Assembly: GCA_944371955.1 (NCBI GenBank)
Contig: CALVYB010000003.1
Location: forward strand, 1-48,138
Direction: 5' to 3'
Source: an uncultured Bacilli bacterium
Lineage (GTDB): Bacteria > Bacillota_I > Bacilli_A > RF39 > UBA660
DNA: 48,138 bases
The notes under the pieces were generated by a model. That model was not told the DNA's origin. It searched no databases and saw nothing but the letters and a program-made list of their open reading frames with translations. Of the stretch, positions 1-9,039 are shown one piece after another. Position 1 is the stretch's first letter. Every line of letters begins with the position of its first letter. The position numbers and the translations under genes are program-made.

Positions 1-48
1 AAAAAGTCTTTTTATTTACTAAATTAAGATATAAAACTAGTAAATGGA

Positions 49-77
49 TTGTCAAAAAAAGAAAAATGTAGTATATT
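49..77 (+). promoter_or_regulatory. Promoter of the adhesin/pilus locus
   Basis: TTGTCA (49-54) and TATATT (72-77) are 17 bases apart, each one mismatch from the sigma-A consensus. The predicted transcript has a leader of about 120 bases before the adhesin start at 206. An inverted repeat, TTTACTA (15-21) and TAGTAAA (38-44), lies just upstream of the -35 and could be an operator; this is speculative. Confidence 0.55.
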
Positions 78-205
78 TAATGTAGTAAAGAGTAGAAATA
101 ACACTTAAAAATAGTATCATAGAGTATCTACCTTTATGATTGTATCACGATTATTTTATAAATTTATATATTTAGGTAAAAGATATGAATATAGGAGGAG
201 TTTAG

Positions 206-3200
206 ATGATAAGGAAACTGCAAAGAATCATTAGAAATAATAAAAAAGAAGTAGTTGTTTCTAGTTTTTTAATTTTAGTTTTATCAATCTTTTTTATAGG
301 AAATGCTTTCGCATCCCTAACTCCTACTAAAAGTGTAATTATTACATCTCAAAATACTAATTATGATAATAAAGATGCAGGATCTTGGAAAGTAGAAAAG
401 AGTAGTAAATGGATAGGTAAAGGAAGGGCTAGAGTCAGTTTTAATGTGGATACAACGGCAATGCCCAAAAGTAAAAATACGGATGTTGTTATGGTAATAG
501 ATGTTTCTGATTCTATGTCTGGTAATAAATTAGAAAATGTGAAACAAAGCTCTACAGAGTTAATAGAAACATTATTATCAAACTCTAACAACAATGTTTC
601 TTTAGTGAGTTTTGCCAATAGCTCCAATATTCTGTCTTCTTTTACTAATGATAAAGATACATTAATTAATGAAATCAATAATTTACAGTCCGGTGGGTCT
701 ACTAATTATTATCAAGCTTTAAAAGGTGTAGATACTATCTTAAAAGATTATGTGAAAAAAGATAATACAGATGTCATTGTATTATTTTTGACGGGTGGTT
801 ATCCAAACACAGATACACCAAATCAAATCGCACAATATCGATATTTAAAAGATGCATACTCATATATTACTATTAATGCGATTCAATATGGTTTTGGAAA
901 AGAAATTTTAAATACAATCAAAGAGGTAAGTGATCGTCAGTTTTTAGCTAACAATAATACCTTAAGTACGGTATTAACTGATGCCTGTGTTATCCCAGTA
1001 AAATATGAAGAGTTTCAACTCGTAGATTATATTGATAATCAATATTTTACTTTGAGTAGTGAAGATGATATTACAGTTAGTAAAGGCCAAGTGACATTAG
1101 AATATGAAAAAGCTAAACAAAAAATTATTTGGACCATTGATAATTTAAAATCTGGAGAAGAAGTTAAACTTACTATGGATATTAATTTAAATAAAGAGTT
1201 TATAGGAGCAGGAGGAGTTTATTCAACTAATGAAAAAGTAGAAATAACTACAAAAATAGGAGATAAGCTAGAAAATGTTTCTAGTACACAAACTCCTGCT
1301 TTAGCAGAAAGTTATAAGGTAACTTACGAAGGAAATGCTCCAGAAGGAGCCAGGGTTACTAACGTTCCAGATGAAAGCAGTTATTCGGTATTTGAAACAG
1401 CCACAATTTCTACAGAAAAACCAACTTGTACAGGATATGAATTTAAAGGCTGGGAGATCGTTACTGAAAACGTAACTCGTGTAGGAGATGGTTACTTCAT
1501 CATGCCAGAAAAAGATGTAGTATTACGAGCAAAGTGGAGTAAAGTTGCGATAGCTAAATCAATGGATGGGACAGTAAGTACCCAAGGAGAACCTATTATG
1601 ATGGGATCATCTTGGTGGAATAGTGACTTTGAAAAAGAAAAAGTAACGAGCATCGAAGTTAAAACAAGTACCGCTATACCAGAGACCGCAATAGCTTATT
1701 GGGATGCATCCCAAGCACAAGATAAGAGTGTTGTAGCCTATATAGAAGACGATGGAAATGGAGATTACAAAGTATCCATTGGAGGACTAGGAGGAGTAAT
1801 CGCAAATAGTAATTGTTCTTCTTTGTTTAGTGGTTTTACCAATACTAAAGCTATACTATTGGATAATTTTGATACTTCAAATGTCACTAATATGGCTACA
1901 ATGTTTTACCCTTGTAAAGCACTCACCAGTTTAAATTTGAGTAATTTTGATACATCAAATGTTACTAATATGTATGCTATGTTTCAAGGATGTAGTAGTT
2001 TAGTTAACCTAAACTTAAATAGTTTTGATACTTCAAAAGTTAATAGTATGGGGATAATGTTTGATGGATGTAGTAGTTTAAAATCATTGGATTTAAACGG
2101 TTTTGATACTTCCCAAGTAACTACTATGTATGCTATGTTTAATGAGTGCAACAGTTTAACAAGTCTAAATTTAGAAAACTTTATTACTTCAAATATTGTA
2201 AACATGGCAAATATGTTTGGTGGGTGTAGAAGTTTAACTGATTTGAATATAAGAAATTTTGATACTTCAGAAGTCACTAATATGGTAAATATGTTTTATA
2301 ACTGCAGTAACTTAACCAAAATAGAAATATTATATTTTGACACTGCTAAAGTAGTTAATATGGCTAGTATGTTCAATGGTTGTAGCGGTTTAATAAGCTT
2401 AGATTTAAGTAATTTTAACACTTCAAACGTAACTAATATGGCTTCTATGTTTCAAGGATGTAGCAATTTAACAAGTTTAAATACAACTAATTTTGATACA
2501 TCGCAAGTTACTACTATGTATGCTATGTTTCAAGGATGTAGTAGTTTAGTTAACCTAAACTTAAATAGTTTTGATACTTCAAAAGTTAATAGTATGGGGA
2601 TAATGTTTGATGGATGTAGTAGTTTAAAATCATTGGATTTAAACGGTTTTGATACTTCCCAAGTAACTACTATGTATGCTATGTTTAATGAGTGCAACAG
2701 TTTAACAAGTCTAAATTTAGAAAACTTTATTACTTCAAATGTTGTAAACATGGCAAATATGTTTGGTGGGTGTAGAAGTTTAACTGATTTGAATATAAGA
2801 AATTTTGATACATCGCAAGTTACTACTATGTATGCTATGTTTCAAGGATGTAGCAGTTTAACAAGTTTAGATTTAAATAATTTTGATACTTCAAATGTCA
2901 ATCGAATGGATTTGATGTTTAGACTTTGTAGCAATTTGTCAAGCTTAGATTTAAGTAATTTTGATACTTCAAGTGTTACTGATATGGGAAGTATGTTTGC
3001 TGGATGTAATAGCCTGTCGAATTTAAATATTAAAAGTTTTGATACTTCAAATGTTACTAATATGTCTAATATGTTTAGTGGATGTAATAAGTTAACGGGT
3101 ATAAATTTGAGCAATTTTGATACATCAAAAGTAACTAATATGAATGGAATGTTTAGTAATTGTAATAGTTTAGGCAGTTTAAATTTAAGTGATTTTGATA

Positions 3201-3856
3201 CCGCTCAAGTAACAAGCATGATGGATATGTTTAGAAACTGTTGGAAGTTAGTAGAATTAGATTTGAGTAATTTTAACACTGCTAATGTTATTAGCATGGC
3301 TAGTATGTTTAATGGATGCAGGAATTTGGAAAATTTGTTACTAAATGATTTTAATGTTTCGAATGTTGGGGATATGGGCTGGATGTTTCAAAATTGTTAT
3401 AGTTTAACTAATTTAGATTTGAGTAGCTTTGATACTTCAAATGTTAACAAGATGGCTAGTATGTTTGATGGTTGTAGTAGTTTAGTAACCTTAGATATGA
3501 GAAATGCTGAATTTAATGCTACGTCTTATGATAGTATGCTGGCTGCTATCAATGACACAGTTAACATTATTGTTAAAGACACTACTGCCCAAAGTTGGGT
3601 TCGTTCTAGATTAGATGAAGCAAATAAACCTAATGCAACCATCACAATTGCTCCTGAGACTGAGGTTAAAGTGGAAGCGGATAATGATACTAGCGTTAAC
3701 GATGAAGACACTAATATTGTTGATAATAGCATGAGTATTATTGATAATTCTACTAATGATATTAGCTTTAGATTAGATGATTCTAGTATTACTTTTGGTT
3801 TTAAACTTTTGCCTCTTAGGTATGGAGTTCGTTTTAATCAATTTGGATGGTTATAG
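206..3856 (+). CDS. VWA-domain adhesin with 21 BspA-type (DUF285) repeats
   Basis: Probable surface adhesin of 1216 residues; ATG preceded by AGGAGG. An N-terminal membrane segment or signal peptide lies at about residues 16-37. A von Willebrand A domain (about 92-260) has the MIDAS signature D99-V-S101-D-S103 and T166, but the usual LTDG aspartate is Gly197 (LTGG). A short InlB/Listeria-Bacteroides-type repeat follows near 370-450. Residues about 555-1100 are 21 tandem 26-residue units of the form FDTSxVTxMxxMFxxCxxLxxLxLxx, the DUF285/BspA leucine-rich repeat, each with one Cys. The C-terminus is Asn/Asp-rich and shows no LPXTG motif, hydrophobic segment or basic tail, so anchoring would rest on the N-terminal segment. 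It is first in the pilus locus, with the next start 20 bases after its stop. The family is known for host-protein binding; the ligand here is unknown. Confidence 0.88.
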   Translation: MIRKLQRIIRNNKKEVVVSSFLILVLSIFFIGNAFASLTPTKSVIITSQNTNYDNKDAGSWKVEKSSKWIGKGRARVSFNVDTTAMPKSKNTDVVMVIDVSDSMSGNKLENVKQSSTELIETLLSNSNNNVSLVSFANSSNILSSFTNDKDTLINEINNLQSGGSTNYYQALKGVDTILKDYVKKDNTDVIVLFLTGGYPNTDTPNQIAQYRYLKDAYSYITINAIQYGFGKEILNTIKEVSDRQFLANNNTLSTVLTDACVIPVKYEEFQLVDYIDNQYFTLSSEDDITVSKGQVTLEYEKAKQKIIWTIDNLKSGEEVKLTMDINLNKEFIGAGGVYSTNEKVEITTKIGDKLENVSSTQTPALAESYKVTYEGNAPEGARVTNVPDESSYSVFETATISTEKPTCTGYEFKGWEIVTENVTRVGDGYFIMPEKDVVLRAKWSKVAIAKSMDGTVSTQGEPIMMGSSWWNSDFEKEKVTSIEVKTSTAIPETAIAYWDASQAQDKSVVAYIEDDGNGDYKVSIGGLGGVIANSNCSSLFSGFTNTKAILLDNFDTSNVTNMATMFYPCKALTSLNLSNFDTSNVTNMYAMFQGCSSLVNLNLNSFDTSKVNSMGIMFDGCSSLKSLDLNGFDTSQVTTMYAMFNECNSLTSLNLENFITSNIVNMANMFGGCRSLTDLNIRNFDTSEVTNMVNMFYNCSNLTKIEILYFDTAKVVNMASMFNGCSGLISLDLSNFNTSNVTNMASMFQGCSNLTSLNTTNFDTSQVTTMYAMFQGCSSLVNLNLNSFDTSKVNSMGIMFDGCSSLKSLDLNGFDTSQVTTMYAMFNECNSLTSLNLENFITSNVVNMANMFGGCRSLTDLNIRNFDTSQVTTMYAMFQGCSSLTSLDLNNFDTSNVNRMDLMFRLCSNLSSLDLSNFDTSSVTDMGSMFAGCNSLSNLNIKSFDTSNVTNMSNMFSGCNKLTGINLSNFDTSKVTNMNGMFSNCNSLGSLNLSDFDTAQVTSMMDMFRNCWKLVELDLSNFNTANVISMASMFNGCRNLENLLLNDFNVSNVGDMGWMFQNCYSLTNLDLSSFDTSNVNKMASMFDGCSSLVTLDMRNAEFNATSYDSMLAAINDTVNIIVKDTTAQSWVRSRLDEANKPNATITIAPETEVKVEADNDTSVNDEDTNIVDNSMSIIDNSTNDISFRLDDSSITFGFKLLPLRYGVRFNQFGWL
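1970..2264 (+). repeat. Near-identical intragenic direct repeat, copy 1
   Basis: These 295 bases encode BspA units 2-5. They recur 546 bases downstream with a single visible difference (aatATTgta here, aatGTTgta in copy 2, an Ile to Val change). The offset equals exactly seven 78-base units. The neighbouring units are far more diverged, so this is a recent duplication or gene conversion. Confidence 0.92.
2516..2810 (+). repeat. Near-identical intragenic direct repeat, copy 2
   Basis: Second copy of the block at 1970-2264, encoding BspA units 9-12, in frame. Recombination between the copies would remove or add 546 bases (182 residues) without changing the reading frame. Confidence 0.92.
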
Positions 3857-3876
3857 GTTTTAGAAAGGAGAAGAAT

Positions 3877-5961
3877 ATGAAAGACAAGAAGTTGTTAGTT
3901 ATTGCTATTTCTAGTTTGTTTTTGATTGTGTCTAGTGTTGTTGTTATCTTTTCTTTTTCATTTTCTGCTCCTTTAGCGAATGATGTTAAGATACAAGAAG
4001 ACAGTGAACTTACGTATTATATTGATGTTAATTATGATGGTAAGGATGGTAGTGCTGTTAGTTCTAGCGATAGTGTTCCTGCACAAGTTTATAGTGATTA
4101 TATTTATGTGGAAGATAAAATTCCTAATGGTCTAACATTTAAAGAATTTGTAGGAACGAAAGATGGTACTATCGGTGCTGTTAAAAGAGATGATGGTAGT
4201 AGTTGTGCCGGTTATGTAGATGGTGGAGTATCAGGATTAAATTATGATAGTGATACTAGAACTGTTTCATTTAGAGTAAAGAACTTACAGGCTGGTTGCA
4301 AAATTACTGTGGGTGTAATCACCCAAACTCCAACCTTGTCAAATGGTATTTATCGAATGGATTTTTATAACACTGCTTATGGTAGAGAAGGTAATAGCTC
4401 CGTAAAATCTAATACAGTTCATGTTTTTTCGGGAAGAGAAAATATCAGCCCATTTAATGTAATTTATCAATATGCAGGAGATGTTCCAGAAGGAGCACCA
4501 GATGTACCTATTATTACTAGTTATATAGCAGGAAGCACGGTCGGTGTTAGCCAAGCTGTTGATTTAGAAGGGTATGAGTTTAGTGGTTGGACAACAGATG
4601 ATGCTGTGGTATCAAATGGTTCCTTCACCATGCCATCTTCTCATGTTACTTTCCAAGGATCTTTTACTAAAAAAGATGAAGTAAAGAAACCGGTTACCTA
4701 TACGATTTCAGGAGACTTTCCCGAAGGATTTGTACTTCCAAAGGATAAGAATTATGTTGTTGGTAGTGATGTAAAACTTGATTCTTTAAAAGTTGGAGAT
4801 ATTATCAACGGTTATAGATTTTTAGGATGGACATCTAGTGATGTGGAATTACCAGATTCTAGTATTGATGCTACTACTATCTTTACGATGCCTAATCACG
4901 CGGTTACTTTAGTAGGAAGATTTGAGAAAGTTAGTTATAAAGTTACTTATCAATTTCAAGGAAGTATTATTCCACCGAACGCAGACAGCTTATTGCCGAT
5001 GGAGAGAAACTATTACCCAGGCGATACAGTAACAATAGCAGAAAATCCAGAAACTTCTGGTTATCGATTTGTTGGCTGGTATTCTTCTAACACATTTAAG
5101 ATGCCAGACGAAGACGTTATTATTTATGGAGAATGGGTGATTGAAGAAGGAGTCTTTTCTCCAACTATTACAACAAATATTATTGATAAACAAGAATCTT
5201 ATCAAAACGGGGATACTGTTAGATTTTCTATTGTGGTGGAAAATACAGCGGATTATCCTATTACCGATGTTATGTTAGAAGAAAAAACTTCTGGTTGTGT
5301 GTTTGTCGGTGGAGGAGATTATAGTGTAAGAAGTGATAATCAAGTTTTAATCCCAACAATTGAAGCACATAGTAGTGTTACCGTTTATGCCTCTTATGAT
5401 GTTGGTAAAGACATCGTTAAAAATGTTACTAATGTTGTAGAACTTACTGGAGCTTTAGCGCCTAATTCTAATTATCATTTGGATACTAGTAAAGATTATT
5501 CTTCACAAGTTGAATTTATGGTTTCTAACATTACTTTAGAAATTAACCTTGTAAATGAACAAGATGAAAAATTAACGGAAGCAGAATTTACTCTATATCG
5601 AGATAGTAATTTATCTAATATTGTTTCTACCGGTTTTAACTTTACTGGACTTTCTCCTAATGTTACTTATTATCTTAAAGAAACAAAAGCTGCTACAGGA
5701 TATCAGCTATTAGGTAAGGTATTAGATGTTAAAGTCGATAGCAACGGTACTATGACTATTCCTGGCTATGATATTTCTAACGAAGAAGGCATTAATAAAG
5801 TATCGATTGTGAACGAAAAAATTAATGTATTGCCAAATACTGGTGGTGAGGGAGTTATTCCTTATATCATTGCGGGACTTGTGCTAATCTTTGGTGGTAG
5901 TTTTTGCTTGTTCTTCTTACTTAGGAAAAGAGGTGAGAAAAATGAAAAAAGTCATAAGTAG
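3877..5961 (+). CDS. LPXTG-anchored multidomain adhesin / pilus-associated protein
   Basis: Surface protein of 694 residues. The ATG at 3877 is chosen because AAAGGAG lies 6 bases upstream; an in-frame ATG at 3847 overlaps the previous gene and has no such site. An N-terminal hydrophobic segment spans about 5-30. A beta-rich region resembling a DUF11/isopeptide domain follows, then three SHIRT/InlB-B-like modules marked by GYEFSGW, GYRFLGW and GYRFVGW, each followed by an FTMP- or FKMP-type motif. Next come a second DUF11-like domain and a SpaA-type prealbumin domain with the E-box-like YYLKETKAATGY. The C-terminus has the sorting signal LPNTG, a hydrophobic segment and an Arg/Lys tail. It probably acts as a tip or accessory adhesin anchored by a neighbouring sortase. 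The next gene starts inside its 3' end. Confidence 0.85.
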   Translation: MKDKKLLVIAISSLFLIVSSVVVIFSFSFSAPLANDVKIQEDSELTYYIDVNYDGKDGSAVSSSDSVPAQVYSDYIYVEDKIPNGLTFKEFVGTKDGTIGAVKRDDGSSCAGYVDGGVSGLNYDSDTRTVSFRVKNLQAGCKITVGVITQTPTLSNGIYRMDFYNTAYGREGNSSVKSNTVHVFSGRENISPFNVIYQYAGDVPEGAPDVPIITSYIAGSTVGVSQAVDLEGYEFSGWTTDDAVVSNGSFTMPSSHVTFQGSFTKKDEVKKPVTYTISGDFPEGFVLPKDKNYVVGSDVKLDSLKVGDIINGYRFLGWTSSDVELPDSSIDATTIFTMPNHAVTLVGRFEKVSYKVTYQFQGSIIPPNADSLLPMERNYYPGDTVTIAENPETSGYRFVGWYSSNTFKMPDEDVIIYGEWVIEEGVFSPTITTNIIDKQESYQNGDTVRFSIVVENTADYPITDVMLEEKTSGCVFVGGGDYSVRSDNQVLIPTIEAHSSVTVYASYDVGKDIVKNVTNVVELTGALAPNSNYHLDTSKDYSSQVEFMVSNITLEINLVNEQDEKLTEAEFTLYRDSNLSNIVSTGFNFTGLSPNVTYYLKETKAATGYQLLGKVLDVKVDSNGTMTIPGYDISNEEGINKVSIVNEKINVLPNTGGEGVIPYIIAGLVLIFGGSFCLFFLLRKRGEKNEKSHK

Positions 5962-6631
5962 TTTATTTCTTTTCCTAACTATAATCAATTTTAGTGTTTT
6001 AAATGTAAAAGCAGATAATATTGACCCTTCTAAAGTATCTAGTATTACGATTCATTATCAATATGATGATGTTAAAATTTCGGATACTAATACTTCCCTT
6101 TATTATTTGGCTAGTATAGATACAAGCGGACAATATTTATTTCAAGATCAATATTTAGATATTTCTTTTGAAGTTGGTGATATGTCAACATCACAAATTA
6201 GTCTGAAAGCCAAAGAGATACTTTCCTATGTTACAGAGAAAAAATTACCATCTGATTTTACTTTGAAAACACAAGAAGATGGAACTAGTTATTTTTCTAA
6301 TTTAGTTCCAGGATTATATTTAATTTCTATTGATAGTAAAGTGATAGGAGATTATCAATATAATGTTTCTCCAATGTTGGTTACAATACCCACACTAGAA
6401 AATGATACATATCAATACGACGTTTTAGTAAATACTAAAACTGAAAGAGAAAAGATTGAACAAGAAGTTACTCCGCCAGACAGTAATGATGATGGTGAAA
6501 AGGTTCCTAATACATTAGATAATATCTATCTTTATATAGGACTTTTACTTATTTCATTTTTATTGATGATAGGAGTAATGATATATATTTTAAGAAAGAA
6601 AGGTGGAAATAAAGATGAAAATAAGAAATAA
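5942..6631 (+). CDS. Minor/basal pilin with non-canonical sorting signal
   Basis: Protein of 229 residues. The ATG at 5942 is preceded by AGGTGAG and overlaps the previous gene by 20 bases, suggesting translational coupling. A signal peptide spans about 1-24. The body resembles the Gram-positive pilin D1 domain: a SSITIHYQ first strand, a GTSYFSNLVPGLYLIS segment, and near 165 YDVLVNTKTE, which aligns with the place of the YPKN pilin motif and supplies a Lys. A hydrophobic segment with a Lys-rich tail ends the protein. Immediately before it, where LPXTG should be, the sequence reads VPNTLDN: the Gly after Thr is Leu. It may be the substrate of the class B sortase downstream, or simply a membrane-retained pilin. 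It sits between the adhesin and the major pilin, typical for a minor subunit. Confidence 0.75.
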   Translation: MKKVISSLFLFLTIINFSVLNVKADNIDPSKVSSITIHYQYDDVKISDTNTSLYYLASIDTSGQYLFQDQYLDISFEVGDMSTSQISLKAKEILSYVTEKKLPSDFTLKTQEDGTSYFSNLVPGLYLISIDSKVIGDYQYNVSPMLVTIPTLENDTYQYDVLVNTKTEREKIEQEVTPPDSNDDGEKVPNTLDNIYLYIGLLLISFLLMIGVMIYILRKKGGNKDENKK

Positions 6632-8138
6632 AGTATTATTATTAATTTTATCAGTTTTTCTTTTTATGGGAATAGTTAATGTTTCAGCTATTTCTGTTGG
6701 AAGCGAAACTGGGACAACAGATACCGAAAGTAAAATTATTACAGACACAGCAACTTTGTCTATTACTGGGGTTGTATCTGGTGATCAATTTGCGGCATAT
6801 AAGATTTTAGATGCCTTTTACAATGAAACAACTAATGTAATTACTTATGAATTTACAGATGATTTTCAAAACTTCTTGAAACAATCATCTAATTCTACTT
6901 ATCAAAAACTTAAAGTGGATGATTTGTATTCTTATAGTAGTGGAGATATTAATACAGGTTCTACTTTATCAACTTCAGATATTGATAAGCTAGCCAGTGC
7001 TTATGCTGGATATATAAAATCTCATTCTGTTAACGGTAGTGCAATGAACGTAAGTGGCACAACAGCAAGTGCAACACTACAAGCCGGTTCATATCTAGTA
7101 TTACCAACAGCAACAACTAGAGTTTATGCTGTAATGGTTGGTAATTTAGATTTTTCTACTAGTGGCAACACATGGGTAATTAACAACGAAGAAATTGTTG
7201 CGAAAGTAAGCGATGCGGATGTTAATTTATCTATAGGAGAAGATGGTTATGATAGTGGAAGCTATTCAATAGGTGATGATATTCCATTTATTATTACTGC
7301 TAGTGTTCCACAATATCCTACAAACGCCACAAATAAGGTTTATACTATCACAGATACTCTTAGTGAAGGATTAGATTTCAACAGCATTTCTTCTGTAGTA
7401 ATCAAAGATGGAGATGTTACATTAACTACTGCTAGTGATGGAAAAGTAACCAATGCTAGTGGAGAAGAAGTTGCAATTATCTCAATTGAAAATAGAGTTA
7501 TGACCATAACTTTTAATACTAATTATGTTGATAGTACTACAATCACTATTAACTATATTGCGAGATTAAATACTAATGCAGGGCTTGGTGTAAACGGAGG
7601 AAATACTAGTAGTGTTAGTCTAACTTACTCTAATGATCCATATGGAACAGGAACTAACGCAACTGTACCTTCAAAAGGAGACGGACAAGTTAGTGTATTA
7701 GTTTATGGTTTAGAAACTTATAAATATGCTACCGAAGGAAAAGCAGCTTTGGAAGGAGCAGAATTTACTATCTACAAAGATGCTGAATTAAAGCAAGTAG
7801 TTGGAGTTATTACTACGAATGCAAGTGGTATTGCTCAATACAAAGGCCTTGCAGCAGGTACATATTACGTAAAAGAAACTAAAGCACCTAATGGTTACCG
7901 CTTAAGTAATTCTGTAATTAGCGCTAAAGTTGGTCCAGGAGAAGGAAGTTTAGCTAATGCCGAGACAGAAGGATATTATCGTTTAGAAGTTGCTAACGAA
8001 AAAGCTGGTTTATTACCTGTTACAGGTGGTATCGGTACTATTGTGATTACTTTAGTAGGTTTAACTATTGTTGCTGGAGCAATTTATTTCTTCTTTATTT
8101 ATCGTAAGAAAAAAGAAAACAAAGAGGATCAAGCATAA
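6615..8138 (+). CDS. Major (backbone) pilin, LPXTG type
   Basis: Protein of 507 residues. The start at 6615 follows AGGTGG and overlaps the preceding stop by 17 bases; an upstream GTG at 6603 lies inside the ribosome binding site. Signal peptide about 1-22. Domain order: a D1 pilin domain; a D2 isopeptide-type domain with VYTITDTLSEGLDF; and a SpaA/CnaB domain beginning LETYKYATEG and ending in the E-box YYVKETKAPNGY, typical of internal Lys-Asn bond formation. The sorting signal is LPVTG, followed by a hydrophobic stretch and RKKKENKEDQA. No strict YPKN pilin motif is seen; Lys in EEIVAKVSD at the D1/D2 border is a candidate cross-linking lysine. The class C sortase gene follows after 3 bases, which supports polymerisation into a fibre. 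Confidence 0.87.
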   Translation: MKIRNKVLLLILSVFLFMGIVNVSAISVGSETGTTDTESKIITDTATLSITGVVSGDQFAAYKILDAFYNETTNVITYEFTDDFQNFLKQSSNSTYQKLKVDDLYSYSSGDINTGSTLSTSDIDKLASAYAGYIKSHSVNGSAMNVSGTTASATLQAGSYLVLPTATTRVYAVMVGNLDFSTSGNTWVINNEEIVAKVSDADVNLSIGEDGYDSGSYSIGDDIPFIITASVPQYPTNATNKVYTITDTLSEGLDFNSISSVVIKDGDVTLTTASDGKVTNASGEEVAIISIENRVMTITFNTNYVDSTTITINYIARLNTNAGLGVNGGNTSSVSLTYSNDPYGTGTNATVPSKGDGQVSVLVYGLETYKYATEGKAALEGAEFTIYKDAELKQVVGVITTNASGIAQYKGLAAGTYYVKETKAPNGYRLSNSVISAKVGPGEGSLANAETEGYYRLEVANEKAGLLPVTGGIGTIVITLVGLTIVAGAIYFFFIYRKKKENKEDQA

Positions 8139-8141
8139 TCT

Positions 8142-9038
8142 ATGAACAAAGAGATAAAAGAAAAATTTATTATTTTTCTATTTATCCTTATGATTATAAT
8201 AGGATTAAGTTTTATCTTATATCCTATTATTAGTAATCTAATTAATAAAAATCATTATCAAAAAATCATTCATACTTATGAAACCACAGTAAATGATAAG
8301 AGCAATATAGAAAATGACAAACTATTAATAAAAGCAAGACAATACAATTCTTCTTTGTCATCTACTCACATTGTTGATGCTTTTCAAAATGCTAGTCAAA
8401 CAAATTCTTCAGAATATTTATCTATCTTGAATGTAAGTGATAATGGAATGATGGGCTACATCTCTATACCTAAAATCGATGTTAGAATACCGATTTATCA
8501 TGGTACAAGTTCAGATGTATTACAAAAAGGGGTAGGACATTTAGAAGGAAGTTCTTTTCCGGTTGGCGGTACTAGCACACACGCTATTTTATCGGCACAT
8601 CGTGGACTGCCTTCTTCACGTCTTTTTACAGATTTAGATCAACTTGAAACAGGAGACATCTTTTATATTTATGTAGCAGACGAAGTTCTTGCCTACAAAG
8701 TAGACCAAATATTGGTTAGCGATCCATCAGAAATAGAAGCGTTAAAAATAGTAGATGGTAAAGACTATATTACCTTAGTTACTTGCACACCATACGCTGT
8801 TAATACTCATCGATTACTAGTTCGTGGGGAAAGAATAGAATATAATAAACAAGTTGAAAAGGAAATAGTAAAAGATAAGTCTTTATCTTATGCTGATATT
8901 ATTTTGTATGGTAGTTTAATCATTTCCATTATTTTAATTATTTCTATGGTTATAATAATTATTTATTATAAACAAAAAAAGATAGATAGAATAAAGAAGA
9001 AGAAGGGGAAGGTTTTCAAGAAAAAAGGTGATTTTTAA
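8142..9038 (+). CDS. Class C (pilus-type) sortase
   Basis: Transpeptidase of 298 residues predicted to polymerise the LPXTG pilins outside the membrane. It has N- and C-terminal membrane segments (about 9-30 and 248-275), the topology usual for class C sortases. Catalytic residues are visible: His in SAHRGLP, Cys in TLVTCTPY and Arg in THRLLVRGERI. The order TLVTCTPYxxNTHRLLVRG is characteristic of class C. No clear DP(F/W) lid motif is seen before the catalytic domain. The start is close to the preceding stop, with GAGG about 14 bases upstream, so coupled translation is likely. Confidence 0.93.
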   Translation: MNKEIKEKFIIFLFILMIIIGLSFILYPIISNLINKNHYQKIIHTYETTVNDKSNIENDKLLIKARQYNSSLSSTHIVDAFQNASQTNSSEYLSILNVSDNGMMGYISIPKIDVRIPIYHGTSSDVLQKGVGHLEGSSFPVGGTSTHAILSAHRGLPSSRLFTDLDQLETGDIFYIYVADEVLAYKVDQILVSDPSEIEALKIVDGKDYITLVTCTPYAVNTHRLLVRGERIEYNKQVEKEIVKDKSLSYADIILYGSLIISIILIISMVIIIIYYKQKKIDRIKKKKGKVFKKKGDF

Positions 9039-9039
9039 A

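Noticed and set aside
1984..3114. Series of - strand open frames (1984-2277, 2530-2751, 2842-3114) inside the adhesin
   Set aside because: They mirror the repeated + strand units and have no ribosome binding sites; shadows of the repeats.
1868..3505. Regular 78-base periodicity that could look like a CRISPR array or satellite
   Set aside because: The period equals a 26-residue BspA unit in one long open frame, and units are diverged except for the 295-base block; there are no short constant repeats with unique spacers.
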